From contig OZ241354.1 of assembly GCA_965199945.1 (NCBI GenBank), forward strand, positions 930,001 to 994,000: a stretch of 64,000 nucleotides of DNA, read 5' to 3'. Numbering within the stretch: position 1 is the first letter of the stretch; each line of letters starts with the position of its first letter. Source of the stretch: VXYL01 sp965199945 (GTDB lineage Bacteria; Pseudomonadota; Gammaproteobacteria; Pseudomonadales; Azotimanducaceae). The notes below the pieces were generated by a model. The model was not told the DNA's origin, did not search any database, and worked only from the letters and a program-made list of their open reading frames with translations. The position numbers and the translations under genes were made by a program. Shown piece by piece: positions 18,378-27,700 of the stretch.

Positions 18378-20054
18378 TCAATTCGGCCAGTAGACGTACT
18401 CGTCGCCCGGAACGTAGCTCTCCGCTTCCGTCTTGTCGATCAGCTGCGGGCCGTCGATGACGCTTGGCCACAGGGGGGCGGCCTGGGCCGCGTTGTGGTC
18501 GTCGAGCAAGGACTGCAACGCCGCGACTTTGTCGGGCAGTTGCGCTGCGAGATCCTGCTGTTCGGTGGGGTCCGTGGCCAGGTTGAAGAGCCAACGCTTG
18601 GTCTCGCGGCCATTGGCGGTTTCGCGTTCGCCGACGGTGAGTTTCCAATCGCCGTGGCGGACGGCTTGGTGGTGGCCTTCGCGCCAGAACAGACTTTGGT
18701 GTGGTGGTTCGGGCGATTCGCCGAGGATGTGGGGAAGCAGGTCCACGCCGTCTATCTCGCGGTCTTCCGGCAATGCGGCGCCGGCCGCAGCCGCGGCTGT
18801 GGTGAAGATGTCCAAGTGGGTGACGGGTGAATCGACGACCGCGCCGGCGGGGATTCTGGCCGGCCATTGCATGAAGAACGGCACATGGATGCCGCCCTCG
18901 AACAAACTGAGCTTGAAGCCCCGGTACGGGCGATTGACGTCGGGCAGGCCAAGATAGCGGGCGCCGCCGTTGTCGCTGGTGAAGATCACCAGCGTGTTTT
19001 CTTCGAGGCCGTTGTCGCGCAGCGCCGCCATCACGCGGCCCACGCCGCGATCCAGGGCGTGGATCATGGCGGCATAGACGCGCGCCGTGCGGTCGTCGAT
19101 GTGCGCCATGGCGTCGTAGTCCGCGCGACTCGCCTGCAAGGGGGTGTGCGGCGCCCAATGCGCCAGGTAGAGAAAGAACGGCCGGTGGCGGTTGGCCTCG
19201 ATCACGCGCACGGCTTCGTCCGTGTAGTAGTCCGTGAGGTAGCCGCTCGGCTCGAACTGGCCGCCGCCGTTGAACTCGGCGGAATAGCGCACGGACGCCC
19301 ACACCATCTTGTCGATGGCGCTGTATTCCAGCGTCGCGTTCACGACCTCTTCCGAGTCCGTCGGCAGATACAAGCCGCTCGCCATGTTCAGGCTGTCGTC
19401 GAAGCCCTGGCGCTCGGCCCGCGCATCGCCTTCGCCGCCGAGATGCCACTTGCCGATGTGCGCCGTCTGGTAGCCGGCGGCCTGCATCGTTTCCGCCAAC
19501 GTAACTTCGTCCGCGGGCATTCCGCGTCCGGCGATGTCCGGCATCTGGCTGGCGAGGTCGTGGTGAATCACGGTCGGCAGCGGCTGCGGGTTGGCTTGCT
19601 GCATCCAGTCCATGATCGTCACGCCGATGCGGTAGAAGGGCGTGAACTCGAAGCCGAAGCGCGTGGAGTAGCGCCCGGTCATCAAGGCGGCGCGAGACGG
19701 TGCGCAGACCGCGTTGGCGGCATAGCCGTTGCGGAACGCCACGCCGCCGGCGGCAATGGCGTCAATGTTGGGCGTGGTCGGCGCCCCGCTTGGCAGCGTC
19801 GCGCCGCTGTGCAGGGAGATGTCGTTGAAGCCAAGGTCGTCGGCAAGGATGAGCACCACGTTGGGCGGTCTCTGCTCTGCCGAAACGGTAGGCTTCGCCG
19901 GCCCTTGATGCCAAGAAACTGGCCGATGCGGCGCAATCGGATCGCGGATGTTGGCTGCCACCGGCGCGACCGCCAGCAAGAGATCCAGTCGATAGGTGTA
20001 GGCCAGGAACGCAAGCACCGCCACGATCCCGAGAAGCAGGCCGGTCTTCCTCAT
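18378..20054 (-). CDS. membrane-anchored arylsulfatase (type I sulfatase)
   Basis: 558 residues. N-terminal transmembrane segment (residues 5-22) followed by an alkaline-phosphatase-fold sulfatase: metal site VVLILADDLGFND, formylglycine motif CAPSRAALMTGRYSTRFG (C-x-P-S-R, the Cys converted by FGE or anSME), GKWHLGG, and FTSDNGGARYLG. It would act on the periplasmic face on a sulfated organic substrate, possibly carbohydrate; no carbohydrate-utilisation genes are adjacent and no maturase gene is in the window. The C terminus (YVPGDEYVYWPN) is intact. Confidence 0.86.
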   Translation of the reverse strand: MRKTGLLLGIVAVLAFLAYTYRLDLLLAVAPVAANIRDPIAPHRPVSWHQGPAKPTVSAEQRPPNVVLILADDLGFNDISLHSGATLPSGAPTTPNIDAIAAGGVAFRNGYAANAVCAPSRAALMTGRYSTRFGFEFTPFYRIGVTIMDWMQQANPQPLPTVIHHDLASQMPDIAGRGMPADEVTLAETMQAAGYQTAHIGKWHLGGEGDARAERQGFDDSLNMASGLYLPTDSEEVVNATLEYSAIDKMVWASVRYSAEFNGGGQFEPSGYLTDYYTDEAVRVIEANRHRPFFLYLAHWAPHTPLQASRADYDAMAHIDDRTARVYAAMIHALDRGVGRVMAALRDNGLEENTLVIFTSDNGGARYLGLPDVNRPYRGFKLSLFEGGIHVPFFMQWPARIPAGAVVDSPVTHLDIFTTAAAAAGAALPEDREIDGVDLLPHILGESPEPPHQSLFWREGHHQAVRHGDWKLTVGERETANGRETKRWLFNLATDPTEQQDLAAQLPDKVAALQSLLDDHNAAQAAPLWPSVIDGPQLIDKTEAESYVPGDEYVYWPN

Positions 20055-20224
20055 GACGTCCTTGAACGGCCCCGGGCCCGCACACTTGAGCGCGATTGTC
20101 GTTCAGTGCGCCGGCATCGGCAAGCTGCGCCGCAGACCGTTCCACCGATGTGGGAGTCGTCGGCCAATTGAAGGGCGCTTGTTTATGATCGCGTCATGGC
20201 AGGCATCGACCACGGGAACCGAAG

Positions 20225-20863
20225 ATGAGACTGACCGCTGGGCTCTGGCTCGCCGCGGCGATTCCCTACGCAGTCTTCTGCTGGTGGTACACGAACACCG
20301 GCGGCCCCCTCTCGGCGAGCGAGATCGAGCACTTCGTCGCGGCGATGCGCGATGGCGGCGCCGATGCGGAGCGCATCGCCCGTCTGCGGCGCTTCATGGA
20401 GGAAGACGACGGCAACCAGTTTCTGATGGTGAACGTCCTCGATCTTGCCGCCGACCCCGCGCCAGTCGCGGGCGTTCCGGCGGACGAGCCCGCCGCCGCG
20501 GTCATGGCGCGCTACATGGAGCACATGTATCCGCAACTGCTCAAGCGCGCCTGCAATCCCGTGTTCGCCGGCGAGGCGGTGTTTCAAGCGATGGATCTGG
20601 CCGGCGTCGAGAGCCTCGACACGGCGGAGCGTTGGACGGGCGCCGCGCTCGTGCGCTACCGCAGCCGCCGCGATCTTCTCGAAATCGCCTTGGCGCCGGT
20701 ATTCGCCGACAAGCATGCGTACAAGGTCGCCGCGTTGGAAAAGACCATCGCCTATCCGGTCGAACCCACCCTTTACCTGAGCGACCTGCGGCTGTTGCTC
20801 TTCCTGTTGCTCGTCGCCGTCGTTGCGGTCGTGGATCGACTGGCCAGCGCTCGGCGCCGCTAG
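20225..20863 (+). CDS. membrane protein of unknown function, two terminal TM segments
   Basis: 212 residues. Hydrophobic N terminus (LTAGLWLAAAIPYAVFCWWY) and C terminus (LRLLLFLLLVAVVAVVD) bracket a soluble middle of about 150 residues containing FLMVNVLDLA and a DUF1330/NIPSNAP-like alternation (NPVFAGEAVF, ALVRYRSRRDLLEIA), suggesting a ferredoxin-like domain between two anchors. The function is not recognised. Divergent from the sulfatase with 170 bases between. Confidence 0.6.
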   Translation: MRLTAGLWLAAAIPYAVFCWWYTNTGGPLSASEIEHFVAAMRDGGADAERIARLRRFMEEDDGNQFLMVNVLDLAADPAPVAGVPADEPAAAVMARYMEHMYPQLLKRACNPVFAGEAVFQAMDLAGVESLDTAERWTGAALVRYRSRRDLLEIALAPVFADKHAYKVAALEKTIAYPVEPTLYLSDLRLLLFLLLVAVVAVVDRLASARRR

Positions 20864-21054
20864 CGAGGTGCGCCGCTGTCGGGCCGCGCGCGCAATTCGA
20901 CTGCGCCGATCTCCTTGAGCGGCAGCGCGGTGATTCGATCGCCGAGCAGCGCCACCGCCGGCGCTTCGGAAAGCCCCTCGTTCACCACGTCCAGCAACGT
21001 GGAGCGGATCATTTTTTGTTGCATATCTGCACCTGCGGTACCGATATTCAACAA
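20860..21054 (-). CDS. hypothetical 64-residue protein
   Basis: Frame overlapping the end of the preceding convergent gene by four bases. The sequence (MQQKMIRSTLLDVVNEGLSE, then VALLGDRITALPLKEI) is plausible as protein and loosely recalls sugar-kinase C termini, but no family could be fixed. It may be a gene remnant. No good ribosome site. Confidence 0.25.
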   Translation of the reverse strand: MLNIGTAGADMQQKMIRSTLLDVVNEGLSEAPAVALLGDRITALPLKEIGAVELRARPDSGAPR

Positions 21055-21117
21055 TAAACGGATGCCTTGGGTTCCTGCAACTTGACAACTTGACGTTGCG
21101 CCTCTTCGACAGCCGAG

Positions 21118-22479
21118 TCAGGCCAGCAGGCGCTTGATCTCCCGGCTTACCAGCCAGAGGCGGTCCTGGCCCCACACCGCCAGCGCCGTCTCGCCGTCGG
21201 CCTTGACGAGGCGGAAGCTCGGCACGCCCCACAGGCCGAGTTCGTACATCGCCACGCGGTTGGCTTCGATCTCCTCTTCCCACTCGGTGTCGCCCAAGTG
21301 TACTTGCGCTTCCTGCCAGTCTAGGCCGGCGCTCTCGACGACGTGGCGCAGGCCGGATTCCCGATTGGTGTTCACGCCTTCGAGAAACGCCGCGCGCAAG
21401 AAAGCGCTCAACAGCTCGGCGCCGCGGCCCTGCCGCACGGCCCAGGGCCAGAGCGCGTAGCAGCGCTCCACCGGCTTGCCGATCGGATCGTAGAGTTCGC
21501 CCCAGTCCATGCCGGCCGCCCGCGCCTCCCGGGCCGAATCGCTGAAGATGTAGGCGCCCTTGGCGCGGGTTGCTGGCACGCCGCGCATCACCATCGGCAG
21601 CACCGGTCGGATGCGCAGCGTCACGCCGCTGCGCCGGGCAAGATCGACCGTCTGGTCGAAGGCGACGGCCGTGTAGGGGCTGCGTATCGAGGGGTAGAAC
21701 TCCAAGGCGAGCGAGCCGTCGCCTTTCCGTTCAGGCATCTCGATGGCTGGGCGCGGCGCGAGCAGGTCGGCGCTGTCGGTACGCCTTGCGCCCAATTCGG
21801 CGAGCCGCTGTTCCAAATAGCAAAGCCGATCCACGCCCCAATACCACTCCTTGCCGTAATGGAACATCGCCCCGCTGTAGTGGCCGAGCTTCTTGCGCCG
21901 CGCGGCGCCGGATGCGAGCGCCTGTTGGACGGCTTCGGCGTCAAGCGGCTCGCGGCCTTCCGCGGCCGAGCGAAGCGCGTCCGACGAGCCGTTCCAAACG
22001 GCTTCCCCGAGGCGCGGCGCAAGCTGCGCGAACTCCGCCCCATTGACGCCGGCCAAGACCCCGACGGCCGCCTCCGCCAACTTCGGATCCGGCGCCGCGC
22101 TCGCCGGGAACTGCAAGCCGTAGTGGGGCGCGATGCGCACGGCGTCGTAGGCCGAGAGGTTGGCCAAGAGTTCCGGCTCCGGCGCATTGGCGCCGCTCGG
22201 CGCCGGAACGACGTGGCAGACCAGTTCGATGTCGTAGCGTTCGAGCAGCCGCGAGAGAAGCTGCGCCGCCAAGTGGCTGTAGCCGTCGTCCACTTGATGG
22301 AAGTACTCGACGACATGCGCACCGCCAGCCTTGCGCCGCGCGCTTTCCACTTTGGCGCGGCGCGCGGCGACGTATCCCTCGCTGGCGATGCGGCGCAGAA
22401 CCTTGGACGTCGCCCAACGCAGCAGCGGCGACGGATTCGAGGTGGCGAAACCGCCTTGATCCGAAAAGCGCTTGTCCAT
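21118..22479 (-). CDS. DsbA-family / HCCA-isomerase-like protein
   Basis: 453 residues. Two thioredoxin-like DsbA-type domains in tandem appear likely: VVEYFHQVDDGYSHLAAQLLSRL (residues about 50-75) begins the first and LALEFYPSIRSPYTAVAFDQTVDLA (about 240-265) the second, the latter resembling 2-hydroxychromene-2-carboxylate isomerase and GST-kappa. No CxxC at either active site, so it is not a disulfide oxidase. Start chosen at MDKRFSD, 17 bases after the dehalogenase stop; the longer upstream frame lies inside that gene. Probably co-transcribed with it. Confidence 0.7.
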   Translation of the reverse strand: MDKRFSDQGGFATSNPSPLLRWATSKVLRRIASEGYVAARRAKVESARRKAGGAHVVEYFHQVDDGYSHLAAQLLSRLLERYDIELVCHVVPAPSGANAPEPELLANLSAYDAVRIAPHYGLQFPASAAPDPKLAEAAVGVLAGVNGAEFAQLAPRLGEAVWNGSSDALRSAAEGREPLDAEAVQQALASGAARRKKLGHYSGAMFHYGKEWYWGVDRLCYLEQRLAELGARRTDSADLLAPRPAIEMPERKGDGSLALEFYPSIRSPYTAVAFDQTVDLARRSGVTLRIRPVLPMVMRGVPATRAKGAYIFSDSAREARAAGMDWGELYDPIGKPVERCYALWPWAVRQGRGAELLSAFLRAAFLEGVNTNRESGLRHVVESAGLDWQEAQVHLGDTEWEEEIEANRVAMYELGLWGVPSFRLVKADGETALAVWGQDRLWLVSREIKRLLA

Positions 22480-22496
22480 CGTTCGCCCCGAAGCCG

Positions 22497-23516
22497 CTAC
22501 GGAGTGTCGGCGATGAATTGCAGCACCGCGCCCGCGAGTTCGTTCGGCTTTTCCTCTTGCAGGAAGTGGCCAGCGCCAGCGATTGTCGCGTGCTTCTGCG
22601 CTTTCGCACCCGGCACGGATTCCTGAAACCGCGCGTGCTGGCCGGCGGTGACTGGATCGCCGTCGCTGAACGCCGTGAGAAAGGGCTTCTGCCATTGCTC
22701 CAACACTTGCCACGCGGCCCGGTTGGCGGCAATCGCCGGGTTGTCCGGCATGATCGGCACCAAGCTCGGGAACTGCCGTGCGCCAGCCATGTGGCGGTCG
22801 CTTGGAAACGGCGCGTCGTAGGCCGCGGCCGGCGCGTCGCCAAGCGTTCCGCCGCTGCTCACGCGCACCACGTCGCTCACCCGAAGCGCCGGCGTCTCGG
22901 CGCAGAACTTCACCCAGTGCAGGAAGCCCATGCCGGAGCGATCGCCGCGCATCGCCATGCCCATCTCGGCGGCGCTCTGGTGAACCGGCAGGCCGGCGTA
23001 GTAGCTGCGCATGGCGTCGCCGACGCGCTTCGCATCGGCATCCGCAACGCCCTTGGCGTCCGGCAGCGCGGTGTTGGCGGCGACGATGCGGGCGAAGCGT
23101 TGCGGCTGTTCGGTGGCGGCGCGCAGGCCGATCAAGCCGCCCCAATCCTGGCAGACCAAAGTGATGCCGCGCAGATCAAGCGCGTCGAGAAACGCCTTCA
23201 GCCAATCGACATGGCGCGCGTAGGTGTAGTCGGCGCGTTCGGCCGGCTTGTCCGAACGGCCAAAGCCGATGAAGTCCGGCGCGACGACGCGATGTCCCGC
23301 CGCCACGAACAGCGGGATCATCTTTCGATACAGATACGACCAAGTGGGTTGGCCGTGCAGACACAGGATCGGTGCCGAGTCCGGCGGCCCGGCATCGACG
23401 TAATGCATCCGCATCGCGCCGCCGTCCGGATCCGACACGTCGGCGTAGTTCGGCGCGTAGGGAAAGCCGTCGAGGCCCTCGAAGCGGGCGTCTGGGGTGC
23501 GTAGCGCGTTGGTCAT
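22497..23516 (-). CDS. haloalkane dehalogenase (HLD-I type)
   Basis: 339 residues. Alpha/beta-hydrolase with nucleophilic aspartate and neighbouring halide-binding tryptophan in LVCQDWGGLIGLR (about residue 125), HGQPTWSYLYR oxyanion loop, second acid in FSDGDPVT, histidine in GAGHFLQEEKP, and a cap-domain tryptophan (FLHWVKFC) in the place of the second halide ligand. Family chemistry is hydrolysis of a carbon-halogen bond to alcohol and halide in the cytosol. Closely related hydrolases exist, so activity is probable but not certain. Followed by the DsbA-like gene. Confidence 0.8.
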   Translation of the reverse strand: MTNALRTPDARFEGLDGFPYAPNYADVSDPDGGAMRMHYVDAGPPDSAPILCLHGQPTWSYLYRKMIPLFVAAGHRVVAPDFIGFGRSDKPAERADYTYARHVDWLKAFLDALDLRGITLVCQDWGGLIGLRAATEQPQRFARIVAANTALPDAKGVADADAKRVGDAMRSYYAGLPVHQSAAEMGMAMRGDRSGMGFLHWVKFCAETPALRVSDVVRVSSGGTLGDAPAAAYDAPFPSDRHMAGARQFPSLVPIMPDNPAIAANRAAWQVLEQWQKPFLTAFSDGDPVTAGQHARFQESVPGAKAQKHATIAGAGHFLQEEKPNELAGAVLQFIADTP

Positions 23517-23555
23517 CCGGCGTCCCTCTTCAAGCGTCCAATCGAACTGTCGTTA

Positions 23556-24602
23556 CTACGGCGCATGGACATGGATCTCCTGGCTGTCGCCCGGCAACTC
23601 GAACACCATGCCGTCCACCGTCATCACCGCGTCGCTTGGCAGCTCGCTGCGGTAGATCTGTTCCATCAGGTAGTTTCGAGGCACCGGCACGAAGTGGTAG
23701 ACAGCCAACTGGCCTACGTTGGCGGACTCCGCCAAGGCGCCGAGTTCCGACGCGAGGGCGTGGTAGCTCGGGATGTCCGCCATGATCTTGGCCACGCGAT
23801 TGCCAGCGGCTTGCGCCGCCGCTTGCAGCGCTTGGACGATGGGCAGCGACAGCACGTCGTGGAGCAATAGATCGGCGCCTTGCGCGGCATCGCGGAGACT
23901 GTCGGTGACCACCGTGTCGCCGCTCACCACCACGGAACGCCCGCGATAGTCGAACCGATAGCCAACGGCCGGCGACACTGGCCGATGATCCACCGGAAAG
24001 GCCGTGACGACCAAGCCGTCGTCTTCGATCACCACGCCCGGCGCAATCGTCTCCGCCACCATCGGCGCCAGTTCCGGCGGCAGCAGCGCCTCGCCGTGGT
24101 GCGCGACGCGATAGTCGTAGTCCAGCGCGAACGCTTCGTTGAGACCGCCCACGACGCGCTCGACGCCAGTCGGGCCCAGGACGCGAAGCGGCTGCCGCCG
24201 GCCCATGACCCAGGAGTTCAAGTTGATGTCCGGGATGCCGGTGATGTGGTCCGAATGAAAGTGCGTCAGCAGAAGGGCGCGCGCTGGCGCGAGCGTCTCG
24301 CCGTTGAATTGGAACGTGGCTGCCGCGCTCATGCCGGCGTCGACAATGTAGAGATCGTCGCCGGCCATGACCGCCACGCAGGATTGCGCGCATCCCGGCG
24401 CGACCAGCGGCGAGGCGGTGCCGCAGAGGAAGACGCGCAAGCCGTCGAAGGCCGTCACCGGCTGATTCCCAAAGAGCGCCGGAATCGTCCGCGCCAGCAG
24501 CCAATCCTGCCCGCTGCGCGTATGCGTGGCGAACCACCCCGCCGCCCCCAGCAGCAACACGACCACTGCGACGACAGCGAAGACCGCCTTCAATCCACGC
24601 AC
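23556..24602 (-). CDS. membrane-anchored metallo-beta-lactamase-fold hydrolase
   Basis: 348 residues from GTG. One N-terminal membrane segment (AVFAVVAVVVLLLGAAGWF), then an MBL fold of the RNase Z/arylsulfatase-like type: LLTHFHSDHITGIPDI (H-x-H-x-D-H), AFPVDHRP, VVVSGDTVVTDSL and a late histidine in LAVYHFVPVP. The substrate is unknown; the anchor suggests the periplasmic face. A TTG at 24617 is an alternative start. Its first 12 codons and upstream sequence occur again at 28973-29050, flanking the restriction gene. Confidence 0.75.
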   Translation of the reverse strand: MRGLKAVFAVVAVVVLLLGAAGWFATHTRSGQDWLLARTIPALFGNQPVTAFDGLRVFLCGTASPLVAPGCAQSCVAVMAGDDLYIVDAGMSAAATFQFNGETLAPARALLLTHFHSDHITGIPDINLNSWVMGRRQPLRVLGPTGVERVVGGLNEAFALDYDYRVAHHGEALLPPELAPMVAETIAPGVVIEDDGLVVTAFPVDHRPVSPAVGYRFDYRGRSVVVSGDTVVTDSLRDAAQGADLLLHDVLSLPIVQALQAAAQAAGNRVAKIMADIPSYHALASELGALAESANVGQLAVYHFVPVPRNYLMEQIYRSELPSDAVMTVDGMVFELPGDSQEIHVHAP

Positions 24603-24644
24603 GACATCCCCGACCAACGCGAGACGTCGCGCACTCTATCACCT
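24567..24644 (+). repeat. 78-bp direct repeat, left copy
   Basis: Matches 28973-29050 at 72 of 78 positions by hand alignment, same orientation. It covers the 5' end of the MBL-fold gene and its immediate upstream. Together the two copies bracket the type IIG restriction gene. Confidence 0.85.
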
Positions 24645-24774
24645 GCAAGGCGTATTCGCGGTTGCCGAGGGGGGCGAAGTTCGGCGTCCGGCGGCGTGAG
24701 TTCGGGCCTTCCGATCACCTGCTCCAAAGAGCAGTGGGTTCCGGCATCGAAAACCGGACGGAACTGGAAAGGCG

Positions 24775-27700
24775 TCAGTCGACGTCCGCGTCCGGACGGC
24801 CGGCGGCGAGGGCGTTCATCCAGGCAAGGCCAAGATCGCGGGAGCGGTAGCTGCCCCAAGCCGCTTCTTCGTGTCGCTCGACGATGGGGAAGGTGGAGTA
24901 GATGTAGGCGATGTCGTCGCGGTCGGTGACGCCGCAGAGGTGGAAGTAGACGGCATCCAGCTTGGCGCGCAGACGCAGCCGGCGCTCCGCGTCCCAACGG
25001 AAGGGCGGCTTCACGTCGCCGTTCGCATCCACGTGCCCCAACTCCTTGGCGAACGGCGCCATGTCGTGCGCCGTGTAGGTGAGTTCCAGCACGGCGTCGC
25101 GGACGACCTCGGCGGCGGTCTTGGCGCCGAAGCGCGCCTCGGCGTAGCGCGTCGGCGGCACCACCGGCAGCTGCTCGACGATGAACAGGTTGAGGGTTTG
25201 CCCTTGCACCTTCTGCCTGGTCACGAAGTCGAAGATCGTGGCGTTGAAGTTGGCGGCAAGCAGCCATTCCTGGCGCTGCCGCGTTGGTTGCAGGGGTGCC
25301 CAAATCGGCACCTTGTTGCCGAATCCAACCGCCGGCAGCAGCGCGGCGATGAAGGTGCGGGCGTTGGTCGGCGCGGTGATTTCCTTGAAACCCAAGAGCC
25401 AAGCGACGTCCGCCGGCCAATCGCACTTGGACGCCGGCACCCAGTACTGCGGCGTCGGCGAATGGCTTGGGTCGGCGTGCTGCTCGTCCGTGGTGGCGAC
25501 CGCCTGCGCCGGCCGGTGCGGATTGGCCAGATTCACGCGCACGTCCGCCGCCCGGTGGTCGAACGCCTGCACCATCTTGCCCTCGTAGAGCGGCAGCCAC
25601 CGGCCGCTCGGGCTGTCGAACACGTTCCCGCCGATTGGCCAAGCGCCCTCCTGTTCGTCGAGTTCCTTGCGGGTGCGGAACAAGCCGGAATTGTTCGTCA
25701 TGTCGAACATGCGCCGGTACTTCAGCGGCCAGTGCGTGCGGCTTTGCGCGGCGGAGTGGTTTGCGAGCACAGGCATGCGCCGGTAGATCGCCGTGGTGAT
25801 CTGCGCGTCGCGGCGGGTGCGGAACACCGGCGCGGTGCGCGTGTTCGGATTCACGGCGCGAAAATCGTCTGGCGTGAGGACGAAACGGCGCTCTTCCAAT
25901 TCCGCAACGTCTTGGAGAAAGAACGCGCATTGGGCTGGTGCCTCGAACGGTGTGCGACTGGCCACGAAAACGGAGAACTTGAACCTTGAATCCACATCGG
26001 CGAAGAACGGCGGAAGGTCGAAGCGCGTGCGCCGATTCTCGAAATCGTAGAAGGCCCGCAACCGTCCCTGGGTGGACACCGACTGGAAGAACCGCGACGC
26101 GGTTTGGTCCGAGGCGATGCCGGAAGGCGTCAGCAACCCCACCACGCCGTCCGGCTTCACCAGCGCCATGGCGCGTTCCACGAACAGCGTGTAGAGGTTG
26201 ATGTCGCCGCGCCCCAGCAACGGGTACTCCCCGCCTCCCCGCACCACGCGCAACGCGGCGGCGGCGCGGCCGTCGGCAACGCGAAACTCCGCGCCCAACG
26301 GATCGCCGGCGGCGTCCAGCTCGCCGATCATGCGCCGCCGGTCCGCGGCGCGCTGCGCCTTGGCGATGGCCGGCCGGCGCGCCGCGAACCACTCCACCTG
26401 CTGCATCTTCATGCGATCCCACGGCGGGTTGCCGATCACGGCGTCGAAGCCACCGCCGCGGCCGCCGTCCGCGGCGAGGTCGGCGTCCTCCCAGTCTTTC
26501 CAAACGCCGGGAAACGCCGCCTGCCAATGCAGGAAGCACTCGCGCTCGGCCAGCGCCCGCGCCTCCGCAAGCAAGGGCAGAAATCGATCCGCGTCGGTGC
26601 CGGCGACTTCCACATCGCCGCTGGCGACGGCGAGCGGATCGCCAAAGGCGCCGCCAAGCCACGCGCCGACCGCTGCGGCGTCCTGCCGAGTGGGATTCAG
26701 CCAATCGAACGCGTGCAGCACCGACAGGAAGCGGGCCAGCGGCGCGGTGCGGTCGTCCACCTCCTGGAACAGCGCCGCGGACTGCTCGGCTTCGGCGATC
26801 TCGGCGTCGGCCAGCGCTTCTAGGCGCTGCATGGGATCTGCGGCCGCGAGCGCCTTGCGCAGCGGCTCGCGGATGAACAGCGAGCCGCCTTGCTCCTCCG
26901 CCTTGGCCATCGCCCGGTCGATCCAGCAGCCGAACAGGCTGTCGCCGCAACGCAGGTGGTGGTCCAGGAAGCTCAAGGGCGCGCCCACGGTGAAGGTGTG
27001 CAGCCACAAGGACAACTTGGCGAGTTCCACCGCCATCGGGTTCTTGTCCACGCCGTACACGCAGCGCTTGAGCACCATGCGGCGCACGATCTGCCGGTCG
27101 TCCAGCTGCGCGAGCGCGACGTTCCAGCCCTCGGCGGCGGCGTTGTCCTCGATGGTGCGCCGGACGGCGGCCACTTGCTCCGCCAAGGGCGAACGGTAGC
27201 CCGGTACCTCGTCCGCCTCGGCGAGGGCGGCGATCACGTGGTCGCTCAGCAAGTCCACCAGGTTCACCAGAAAATGGCCCGAACCCATCGCCGGATCGCA
27301 GATCGCGAGCTGCAAAATGGCCGTTGCCGGGTCCAGCGCGGCGAGGGTTGCGGCTTCCCCTTGCGGCCCTTGCGGCGCCTCGCCCACGGCGCTGCGGAAG
27401 GCGGCAAGGCGCTGTTCCACCAGCGGCGTCACAGTCTCCGCGAGCACCAGGCGCACCAGCTCGTCCGGCGTGTAGTAGCTGCCGGAGGTCTTGCGCGCGA
27501 ACGTGTTGGGACGCACGCCGACGGCGCCGTTCGCGCCGCGTTGCAGCTCGTGTTCCAACAAGCGTTCGTAGATCGATCCCAAGTGCTGCACGGAGAGGCC
27601 GCGGTAGTTGACGTAGTGGCGCCGGCCTTCGGGCCACTCGGCGAACGAAAGGGCATCGACCACCCGCGCCATCACGTCGTCCGTCAACAGAATGCGGTTG

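Noticed and set aside
20860..21054. Phosphofructokinase C-terminal fragment
   Set aside because: Similarity is limited to a few residues (GDR...LPL.EI); left as hypothetical.
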